From assembly GCA_005778405.1 (NCBI GenBank), contig SXOA01000105.1, positions 1-64,000 of the forward strand: DNA of 64,000 nt. Reading direction: 5' to 3'. Within the stretch, counting starts at the first letter, position 1. Each line of letters opens with the position of its first letter. Source of the stretch: Planctomycetaceae bacterium. Lineage in GTDB: Bacteria > Planctomycetota > Planctomycetia > Pirellulales > Pirellulaceae. The translations under genes were made by a program, and so were the position numbers. A model generated the notes under the pieces. The model searched no databases and was not told the DNA's origin. It saw only the letters and a list, made by a program, of their open reading frames with translations. Shown here piece by piece: positions 27,401 to 33,603 of the stretch.

Positions 27401-27669
27401 TTTCCGGTCAGATCAATGACGCGGGCGTCCGTTGGGACCGCTGCGTCCGCGGCGGCGGCGACGATGACGCCGTTCCTCAGGACGATGGTTCCCTTCTCAA
27501 TCACCTTGCCCGGTTCGAGAATGATGCGGACGTTCGCCAAGGCATAAACAGCCGGCGTGTGCTCGCGGAGGCCATCGACGGGAGCGGTGGACGGCGGCTG
27601 AGCGGCGATATTAATCGCCGAGGCGGCCAGACAAAGGAAGGAAAGTGCAAGCAGGGAGTGGATTCTCAC
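24439..27669 (-). CDS. Exported two-domain amidohydrolase fusion
   Basis: This 1076-residue protein starts at GTG 27669 (signal RIHSLLALSFLCLAASAINI). Domain 1 (about 30-470) has the amidohydrolase scaffold but reads CAGFIDPFTEMS where HXH should be, so its metal site is lost. A Lys/Glu-rich linker (about 590-660) follows and contains a translated repeat (TEGNKGNEG). Domain 2 (about 660-1040) keeps a full set: IDCHSHMA (HXH), WIHCHSYR, LQHILEGY and SFNSDDQE. It is therefore a probable active metal-dependent hydrolase joined to an inactive copy. The tail is His-rich (CHGHIHDH). A third, degenerate domain is encoded downstream (22962). The substrate is unknown. Confidence 0.82.
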   Translation of the reverse strand: MRIHSLLALSFLCLAASAINIAAQPPSTAPVDGLREHTPAVYALANVRIILEPGKVIEKGTIVLRNGVIVAAAADAAVPTDARVIDLTGKTVCAGFIDPFTEMSVPPQVRRSGASHWNELVTPEFDIARHYVVDEELNKKLRAVGITARLVAPEGGIIKGTSALVSTGAADAPRAILRSDIAQHVRLTVPRGRERDDYPNSPMGAVALARQTFYDAEWYGKAWSAYRADSTLPRPERNDALAALAPYLGGERPVIVDAANEQFFDRADRFAREHGLSIIIRGSGREYRRLDLVKASGRAIILPVNFPRPPKVGTMEDSLDVSLEELMHWDHAAESPARLEKAGVKFSLTTYGLKEPAAFLPNVRRAVERGLSADGALKAMTITPATLVGADTRLGSIAPGKAANLVVTDGDLFAKKTKILETWVDGRRYEHAPDPKTDVRGTWGVELGGADGRFAKAIVQLKVSAKSLQGTIRRDADGVDKNDEVKLAKVSLRESQLHLTFEGKSFGHEGIARLSAVVAFPAEGKRSWLGSVLWADGVQEAAKADQTAGPTAKDKEDAEEEDRKEEPEGDKSVVKELKIGEMKEEETEGNKGNEGKAEEGKSGGKKKEPKPETPSLYPVNYPLGDFGRVALPEQPKAVAIKNAVIWTSGPAGKIIGATLLVQEGKITAVGKDVAIPEGAIVIDATGKHLTPGIIDCHSHMATDGGVNEGTQAITAEVRIGDFVDANDITIYRQLAGGVTAANILHGSANPIGGQNQVIKLRWGLPSEDLKFKEAPPGVKFALGENVKQSNWGEKFTTRYPQSRMGVEQIMRDAFSAAKDYQKRQDKWAAEHTGLPPRRDLELDALAEVVAGKRWIHCHSYRQDEILALIRVCDDHKIRIGTLQHILEGYKVADAMAKHGAMGSSFSDWWAYKFEVWDSIPYNGSLMHKAGVVVSFNSDDQELARHLNHEAAKAVKYGGVPEEEAFKFVTLNPAKQLRIEQYVGSLEPGKQADFVLWSSSPLSTLSRCEQTWIDGRKYFDRTEDQAGRSERDKMRTALIRKVLESGQDSGDGKDKTDDESDLWPRHDEFCHGHIHDH
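25885..25913. repeat. Coding copy of the CCTTCGTTTCC repeat arm
   Basis: CCCTTCGTTTCCTTTGTTCC followed by CTTCTGTTT is about 90 percent like the right arm at 24386-24413. Here it is translated as part of the Glu/Lys-rich linker between the two amidohydrolase domains. Confidence 0.6.
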
Positions 27670-27829
27670 GGAGCGTACCTCAAGGACGGTCAGGCGGCTG
27701 GACTGTGCAACTCTACCATGCGGCCAGCCCATTTTCAGCCCGCAAAATGGGCGCAAATCCCTGTATCCCGGCTCGCCACGCCCGACTACATTGAATGGCC
27801 GATTCGACCCTCTATTCCCCGGCTGTCCC

Positions 27830-29185
27830 ATGACCATAAAAATCCTTTCCGCTGCATTGCTCCTTCTATTACTCCCCAGCCTATTGCTCGCGGAGGGAGC
27901 CTTGCCCGTCGTGGCGACTCCAGCAACGGCACTGGCGGATTACGTCGGTAAAAAGGACGACAGCTACAAGTGGTTCAAGCGGAGCGAAGGGGCTCACGGC
28001 AGCACGAAGTACGTGGAGATCATTCTCACTTCGCAGACGTGGAAGGGCATCGTCTGGAAGCATCAGATGTTTATCCTTAAGCCGGAGAAGTGCAACATTG
28101 CTTCCAAGCACGCGCTGCTGTTCATAACCGGCGGCGGCTGGAAGGACGAGCTGGCTCAGCCGGGGGAAAGCAAGCTGCCGCGGGAGGCGCCCCTGTTCGC
28201 CGAGATGGCGAATCGGCTACAGACTCCCATTGCAATTCTCTTGCACGTTCCCCAACAGCCGATTTTTGATGGGAAGAGTGAAGACCAGATTATCGCGCAC
28301 ACATTTTCGCAGTATCTCAAGACAGAGGATCCTACCTGGCCACTGCTGCTGCCGATGGTGAAAAGCGCGATTCGCGGGATGGACGCGACCCAAGCAGTGG
28401 CGAAGAGCGAATGGGATTTGGGGATTGAGACCTTTACCATCAGCGGGGCCAGCAAGCGAGGCTGGACGACCTGGCTGACCGGGGCCGCCGACAAGCGGGC
28501 GACCGCCCTGGCTCCGATGGTGATCGACACGCTGCAAATGGACAAGCAGATGGATTTGCAGAAGCTCTCCTTTGGCGACCTCAGCGAGGAAATCAACGAT
28601 TACAAGGACTTGAGCTTGGACAAAATGGTAAATACCCCCAAGGGGCAAAACCTGCTGAAAATCGTCGATCCCTACCGCTATCGTGCGTCGTACACGCAGC
28701 CCAAGCTGATCATTCTGGGAACGAACGATCCCTATTGGCCGCTCGACGCGCTCAATCTTTATTACGATGAGCTGCCGGGCGAAAAGTACATTCTTTACTG
28801 TCCGAACAATGTCCATGGACTCAAGGACTATCCCCGCATCTTCGGCAGCCTGAATGCTTTGCACCACAAGATCACCGACCGCAAGAAACTCCCCAAACTA
28901 AAGTGGGACTTTGCGGAGGCCGATGGCAAGCTGACGTTGAAAGTCAGCTGCGATATGAAACCGACCAAAGTTGCCACTTGGAGCACTTCCGCCGGCACGC
29001 GGGACTTTCGCAAGAGCGAATGGAAATCGTCGGAGTCTGACATCGCCGGCAACAACTACATCTGCACGTTGCCGATTCCCGGCGAGGGCTATGGCGCGAT
29101 GTTTGCGGAAGCGGTATTTGAGGAAGAAGGTGAAATGCCGTACTTCTTTTCGACGAATCTGCGAATCGTCGGAGGGAAGAAGTAG
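27830..29185 (+). CDS. PhoPQ-activated pathogenicity-related protein (PqaA-like) family
   Basis: The product is 451 residues. A signal peptide (TIKILSAALLLLLLPSLLLA) is followed by an alpha/beta-hydrolase-like domain. Family signatures are ALLFITGGGW (about 100-110), FTISGASKRGWTTWLTGA with the Ser nucleophile region, VIDTLQM, LIILGTNDPYWP and NVHGLKDYP, the last two likely giving the catalytic Asp and His. The family is named for PqaA of Salmonella, but its reaction is not known; many members are exported proteins of environmental bacteria. It is transcribed divergently from the amidohydrolase fusion, with 160 bp between starts. ATG 27830 gives the signal peptide; the frame is open 13 codons further. 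Confidence 0.82.
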   Translation: MTIKILSAALLLLLLPSLLLAEGALPVVATPATALADYVGKKDDSYKWFKRSEGAHGSTKYVEIILTSQTWKGIVWKHQMFILKPEKCNIASKHALLFITGGGWKDELAQPGESKLPREAPLFAEMANRLQTPIAILLHVPQQPIFDGKSEDQIIAHTFSQYLKTEDPTWPLLLPMVKSAIRGMDATQAVAKSEWDLGIETFTISGASKRGWTTWLTGAADKRATALAPMVIDTLQMDKQMDLQKLSFGDLSEEINDYKDLSLDKMVNTPKGQNLLKIVDPYRYRASYTQPKLIILGTNDPYWPLDALNLYYDELPGEKYILYCPNNVHGLKDYPRIFGSLNALHHKITDRKKLPKLKWDFAEADGKLTLKVSCDMKPTKVATWSTSAGTRDFRKSEWKSSESDIAGNNYICTLPIPGEGYGAMFAEAVFEEEGEMPYFFSTNLRIVGGKK

Positions 29186-29195
29186 CGGTACGTCG

Positions 29196-29960
29196 TTAGA
29201 TAGCAGCCGCGTTTTTCTCCGTAATCGCCTCCACTTGGAATCTCACGAGTGCTGATTCTTGCAACTTGAGTTTCGCCGCTTCCCAAGCGAAGAATGGGAA
29301 GTAGCTGCCAAAGAGGATCCTCTGGAGCGGGACGGATTGGAGCAGCCGCGCAAGACCAGCGATTCCTTCGAGCATTCCGATGTCGAACGAGACGCCGGCT
29401 GCGGTGAGCTTGTCGACGAGGTCGGGGCGGAGGGACATCAGGCCGTTGAGAATGACGAGCCGTAGTCCGGCATGTTGTTTCACCATCGCCTCAAGCGGAG
29501 CGGCGTCGACGTCGGGAACTTGCAGGAGAGGGTGCTGCGTCCGCGGGTCTTCCATCCGAATGACGAGCTGGACGACGAGTTTCTTCTCCGTGGCCCCGGA
29601 AAGCAGCGCGGCAAAATCGGGGTCGTCGAGCTTATAGCCGTGGTAGTTGGGATGGAGGCGGATGCCGGACATCTTGTGGACTTCGGCACAACGGCGAAGA
29701 TCCTCTTTCCACGCAGGTAGTTTGGGGTTGATAGCGCCGAAGGGGATCAACAGCGGTTTCTCTCCGCCGCCATGCGTTTTGCACTCTTCCGCTAGCCGTG
29801 AGTTGACGCCGGCGATGTCCTTATGGAGCAGCGAGTCAAAGCTGCCGCACCAGGCTTGCGTGACACCAGCCTTGCGAAGCTTATCGACAAGAGTCGGCGT
29901 ATCATCGCACGGCAGTCGGCGGCAGGGCCAGCGGGAGAGGTAAATGTTGGTGTCGATCAT
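29196..29960 (-). CDS. Amidohydrolase-2-like TIM-barrel protein (second gene of pair)
   Basis: The 254-residue cytoplasmic protein starts MIDTNIYLSRWPCRR. Its ATG overlaps the stop of the gene before it by 4 bp, so translation is coupled. The pattern (GIRLHPNYHGYKLDDPDF, a VVQLVIRMEDPR region and RILFGSYFPFF at the end) is that of amidohydrolase family 2 (aminocarboxymuconate decarboxylase-like). The usual first HXH is replaced by DTNIY and the last metal Asp (GSD) by GSYF, so it may not bind metal. With its partner it could form a heteromeric enzyme in which only one subunit is catalytic. Substrate unknown. Confidence 0.72.
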   Translation of the reverse strand: MIDTNIYLSRWPCRRLPCDDTPTLVDKLRKAGVTQAWCGSFDSLLHKDIAGVNSRLAEECKTHGGGEKPLLIPFGAINPKLPAWKEDLRRCAEVHKMSGIRLHPNYHGYKLDDPDFAALLSGATEKKLVVQLVIRMEDPRTQHPLLQVPDVDAAPLEAMVKQHAGLRLVILNGLMSLRPDLVDKLTAAGVSFDIGMLEGIAGLARLLQSVPLQRILFGSYFPFFAWEAAKLKLQESALVRFQVEAITEKNAAAI

Positions 29961-30742
29961 GGCCTGATCCCTTTTGCCTCCAAGATCGGCGTCATCATCC
30001 GCTTCAGGTTCTCGCCCAGGATAGCAACTTTGGCCGCTGCGGTGATATTTGCCGAATAGACCTTGCCGAGCTGCGAGCCAAAACTGCGACCACCGATGTC
30101 GCTGCCGTAGATGATTCGCTCGGGACCGAGCTCGCGGACGGCCATTTCCACGAAGCCGGCAGTCGGGTCGGAGCCGCCGAGGTCGATGGAGAGGTTCTTC
30201 ACGTCTCGAACAACTCGGATTCCTCGCTCCCAGTCGCCGCCGGTGTGGCCGCAAATCATCGGGACGCTGGGGTGCCGCCCGGCGAGTTCCACCAGGTCCA
30301 TCGGCGTCGATTCCCCCGGCAGATTTCCGCCAACCTTCAGCCACGTATGTTGAAAAATGACCGCTTTCAGCTCCGCGGCCCGTTTGATGATGCTATCGAG
30401 CCGCTTGACGTTGGCTCGCACCGCCACCCACAGCTTGATGCCGACCATCGGTCCATCTTTCACGCAGCGGTCGAGCTCTTTCAGGCTTTCTTCCTCATGC
30501 TTGGGATTCAGATACACAAACCCAAAGGCCCGATGATGCCAGTGAGAGAGAGCCTGGATCACGTAGTCGTTCTGGCGTCGGAACTCGTCCGGCGACGGAT
30601 CAGTCGCCCACGGCATCCCCATATAAAACACTAGCCGCTTTACCCCCATGCGGTCGGCGACTTCCATAACCTGCGAGATCCGCTCGTCGGGCGTTTTGCC
30701 GTCGACACCGGAGAGATGGCAGTGCAGGTCCCAGATTTCCAT
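29957..30742 (-). CDS. Amidohydrolase-2 family protein (first gene of pair)
   Basis: The 261-residue protein starts MEIWDLHCHLSGVDG. The HCH of the metal site is present, followed by VIFQHTWLK (His), MICGHTGGDWERG (His) and RIIYGSDIGGRSF (Asp), so the full amidohydrolase-2 metal set is kept. Members include decarboxylases and lactone hydrolases acting on small acids. The start is ATG 30742; the frame is open for 53 codons upstream, but these are unlike the family. It overlaps the next gene (29960) by ATGA. No other pathway genes are nearby, so the substrate cannot be inferred. Confidence 0.8.
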   Translation of the reverse strand: MEIWDLHCHLSGVDGKTPDERISQVMEVADRMGVKRLVFYMGMPWATDPSPDEFRRQNDYVIQALSHWHHRAFGFVYLNPKHEEESLKELDRCVKDGPMVGIKLWVAVRANVKRLDSIIKRAAELKAVIFQHTWLKVGGNLPGESTPMDLVELAGRHPSVPMICGHTGGDWERGIRVVRDVKNLSIDLGGSDPTAGFVEMAVRELGPERIIYGSDIGGRSFGSQLGKVYSANITAAAKVAILGENLKRMMTPILEAKGIRP

Positions 30743-30899
30743 GCGGATTAGTATATGGCATGGAGAAAGTGCTTCGGGTAGGGGACAACCATCAGCCGAT
30801 ATTGATTTGTGGGGTCGCGCGGCATAAGCTGACAAGGTATCTGCAAAGATGGACGGCCTAGGAAGGCCATCCTGCGAAAGGGCTGAAAGGACACGAACC

Positions 30900-32273
30900 A
30901 TGCTTCAAATCTCCTGCGGAACACCATTCCCTAACTGCCAGGGGCTTTCTCGCCGAACGGCGATCAAGGCAGGTTTTTTGGGACTGGCGGGGTTGTCGCT
31001 GGGGGATTTGAACCGGCTGCGGGCGGAAGGGCAGGCGACGAAGAATGACAAGTCGGTGATTTTGATTTGGCTGGACGGCGGGCCGAGCCAAATGGAATCG
31101 TATGATCCCAAGCCGGATGCGCCGTCGGAGTATCGCGGGCCGTTTGGCGTGGTGCAGACGAACGTGCCGGGGATCATTCTTTCGGATTTGTTGCCACGGC
31201 ACGCGAAGCTTGCGGACAAAATGGCGTTTGTGCGGTCGTTGCATCATGGGACTGGCGATCACTTTGCCGCTGGGCATTGGATGTTGACGGGGCGCTTCGG
31301 CTCCACGTCGGTTAACTTGCCGCAAAAGTATCCTTCGGTCGGTTCGTATGTATCTCGCGTTCGGGGGCCGAACCAGGCGGGGATGCCGGCGTATGTCGGA
31401 CTGCCGGCGGCACAGAGCATCTACCTGTTCCCCGGATATCAAGGAGCAGCCTATCTGGGTGGGCAATTCAATCCGTTCGATGTGAATAATGAGGAGAAGT
31501 ACCTCGGGTACAACTCCAATGTGACGGTGAAGAAGCCAAAGTGTCTGGAAGCGGCCGGGATTGAAGTGCCACGACTGGAAGGGCGAAAGAACCTGCTGAC
31601 GAATATTGATGGCCTGAAGCGCCAACTCGACCGGAGCGGCCAGATCGATTCCATCGACCGCCACCAGCAGAACGCCCTCTCGATGATCCTGGGAGAGAAG
31701 GCCCGCGAGGCTTTTGATATCGATAAGGAAGATCCCAAGGTCGCCGAAACGTACGGCAAATCGCCATGGGGTCGCTACACGCTGATGGCTCGCCGCCTGG
31801 TCGAGTCCGGCGTGACATTTGTGACCGTCGATATGCCGCACTGGGACGACCATTCCAACATCGCCGTCGGACATGGGACGAAGCTTGAAGCAGTGGACAT
31901 CGCAGTCTCTGCGCTCATCTCGGATTTGTCGCAGCGCGGCATCCTGGACCGGGTGCTCGTGATGGTGATGGGTGAGTTCGGCCGCACGCCGCGGATCAAT
32001 AACGGCCAGCCCGGCATTGCCATTCCCGGCCGCGACCACTGGGGAGACGCGATTTCCGTCATGCTAGCCGGAGGTGGCCTCAAGGGAGGAACCGTCATCG
32101 GCCAAACGAACGCCAAGGCGGAATTCCCCGTCGAGCGGCCGCTCAAGCCGCACGACTTGCTGGCCACGGTGTACCGCGTGATGGGAATCAACACGGAATT
32201 GGCCTTCAACGATTTCGCCGGCCGGCCGGTGCCGATCCTGACCGAGGGAGAGCCTATCAAGGAGTTGTTCTAA
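30900..32273 (+). CDS. DUF1501 protein, Tat-exported, without DUF1549 partner
   Basis: The 457-residue product has signal LSRRTAIKAGFLGLAGLSLG (about 16-35), a variant twin-arginine motif. Family signatures are VILIWLDGGPSQMESYDPKP, HHGTGDHFAAGHWMLTGRFG, VMVMGEFGRTPRINN and GRDHWGDAISVMLAGGG. These differ from the DUF1501 at 13710 and fit the larger subgroup with a His-rich HHGTGDHFAAGH core. Such genes usually follow a DUF1549/1553 gene, but none is adjacent here; the nearest are at 11451 and 46354. ATG 30900 has a GAAAGGA site. Exported; substrate unknown. Confidence 0.85.
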   Translation: MLQISCGTPFPNCQGLSRRTAIKAGFLGLAGLSLGDLNRLRAEGQATKNDKSVILIWLDGGPSQMESYDPKPDAPSEYRGPFGVVQTNVPGIILSDLLPRHAKLADKMAFVRSLHHGTGDHFAAGHWMLTGRFGSTSVNLPQKYPSVGSYVSRVRGPNQAGMPAYVGLPAAQSIYLFPGYQGAAYLGGQFNPFDVNNEEKYLGYNSNVTVKKPKCLEAAGIEVPRLEGRKNLLTNIDGLKRQLDRSGQIDSIDRHQQNALSMILGEKAREAFDIDKEDPKVAETYGKSPWGRYTLMARRLVESGVTFVTVDMPHWDDHSNIAVGHGTKLEAVDIAVSALISDLSQRGILDRVLVMVMGEFGRTPRINNGQPGIAIPGRDHWGDAISVMLAGGGLKGGTVIGQTNAKAEFPVERPLKPHDLLATVYRVMGINTELAFNDFAGRPVPILTEGEPIKELF

Positions 32274-32465
32274 GCTGTGTTTGAAAACTTGGTGCCCGTG
32301 ATGGCGATGAGGACGATCAAGCACCGAGTTGAAATTCGAATCATCGACATGGCAATCTCCTGGCTTGAGTTCCGAGCGGCCCACGCACTCGCTTCGCGGT
32401 AGAGCGATACCAGGAAAGGAACAGGCACATGCCTGTCCCCCGTTTCACCCATCTGTAGCGGCGGC

Positions 32466-32780
32466 CTATTTCCGCCGGTCGCGGCGGTTCTCGGCGCGAT
32501 CAAGCCGATTCTCGGCGTGGTCGCGGACGTTTTCCCGCTTGTCCCACACCTGTTCCCGAGCAACTCGGGCGTCTTCCACGCTGTCGTAGTACCCGCCGGA
32601 AATGCTGGTGTCGCGGATGTCCTCAATGCGGTCGCAGACGGCTTCCCGCCGGTCACGGACATTCTCGACGCGGACGCGAACATTGTCTACTCGGTCGCGG
32701 GGGCCGGCGGCTGACACAGCGGAGGCGCAAAGGGCTAGGCCGGCGAGGGTGCAACAAAGCGTGAATCGAATCGTGGACAT
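32466..32780 (-). CDS. Small exported Arg/Asp/Glu-rich repeat protein
   Basis: The 104-residue product has a signal peptide (STIRFTLCCTLAGLALCASA), then a mature part made almost only of short charged repeats of the form VRDRxENVR (RVENVRDRRE, DKRENVRDHA, ENRLDRAENR). It is probably a long, highly charged helix outside the cytoplasm. The function is unknown. The AAGGTTA-N11-GGATACCT motif lies 57 nt upstream of its ATG (32780), the same motif found before the exported genes at 36183-38750. The gene is divergent from the ECF sigma gene. Confidence 0.72.
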   Translation of the reverse strand: MSTIRFTLCCTLAGLALCASAVSAAGPRDRVDNVRVRVENVRDRREAVCDRIEDIRDTSISGGYYDSVEDARVAREQVWDKRENVRDHAENRLDRAENRRDRRK

Positions 32781-32837
32781 GACAGTTCTCCCAGGTTCGA
32801 GTGACGTGCGGCTCAATCGTCCGAATAGGTTGAGAAC

Positions 32838-32863
32838 AGGTATCCGGTTGGGAGGATAACCTT
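32838..32863 (-). promoter_or_regulatory. Two-block promoter-like motif, copy 5
   Basis: On the minus strand: AAGGTTA, 11 nt, GGATACCT, 57 nt before ATG 32780. Spacing is identical to the four plus-strand copies. I infer an ECF-type promoter: -35 about 'TGAAAGG' (here TATAAGG), 16-nt spacer, -10 ATACCT. Confidence 0.6.
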
Positions 32864-32994
32864 ATAAAAGAATCATGAAGTTCTGTTTTCCGCAGAAAAG
32901 CAGGGCCCTTCGGGACACTAGAACATCATTCACTCGCTCGCGCGTCGGGTTAGCATCCGCGCTTCTCACGGCTTCGTGGAGGGCCTAAACTGGC

Positions 32995-33603
32995 GTGATG
33001 TCCTCCCTTTCCGCCACCCGCGCGACACTGCTACTCCGCATTCGCGATGCCCAGGACCGGGTGGCGTGGGGTGAATTCGTGCAGCTTTATGCCCCGCTCA
33101 TTCACTCCTACGGCATGCACCGGGGAATGCAGGATGCCGATGCCGCCGACCTGGTGCAGGACGTGATGGGGCAAGTTTCCCGCTCGATGCCGGGATTCGA
33201 CTACGATCGCTCCCGCGGCTCGTTCCGCGGCTGGCTGCTTACCGTCACGCGCAATGCGCTGCGGAAGACGGCCAATCGAAACTCACGGCAGGCGAAGGGG
33301 AGCGGGGATACGGAGGTTCATGGCCTCTTGGAACAGCAACCCGCGGCGCCTCACGACGATGAAGAGTGGGATCGAGAGTACCAACGGAATCTCTTTCAGT
33401 GGGCTGCTGAGCGGGTGAAGCCCGATTTTCGCGAGGCCTCGTGGTTGGCATTCTGGCGAACTGTCGTGGAGGGGCACGAAACCGAAACCGTTGCGCGGGA
33501 ACTTAAACTTTCGGTCGGGGCGGTCTACATCGCTCGCAGCCGCATCATCGCCAGGGTTCGCCAGGAGATCGCAGCAGTCGAGGAAGAGGGAGGCCGGCCG
33601 TGA
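32995..33603 (+). CDS. RNA polymerase ECF-type sigma factor
   Basis: The 202-residue product has region 2 (about 15-90): WGEFVQLYAPLIHSYGMHRG, DAADLVQDVMGQVSRSM, and SFRGWLLTVTRNALRK with the FRGWL...T.NALR core. Region 4 (about 140-195) has ASWLAFWRTVVEGHETETVA and the helix-turn-helix ELKLSVGAVYIARSRIIARV. It recalls the planctomycete ECF groups that sit next to kinases. The start is GTG 32995 or ATG 32998; GGAGGG at 32978 fits both. Its stop codon overlaps the start of the kinase gene (GTGA), so the two are coupled. I infer that it reads the AAGGTTT-N11-GGATACCT promoters nearby. Confidence 0.9.
   Translation: MMSSLSATRATLLLRIRDAQDRVAWGEFVQLYAPLIHSYGMHRGMQDADAADLVQDVMGQVSRSMPGFDYDRSRGSFRGWLLTVTRNALRKTANRNSRQAKGSGDTEVHGLLEQQPAAPHDDEEWDREYQRNLFQWAAERVKPDFREASWLAFWRTVVEGHETETVARELKLSVGAVYIARSRIIARVRQEIAAVEEEGGRP

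Noticed and set aside
30849-30899. 17-residue upstream extension of the DUF1501 gene at 30900
   Set aside because: It adds polar residues before the Tat signal and has no ribosome site; ATG 30900 does.
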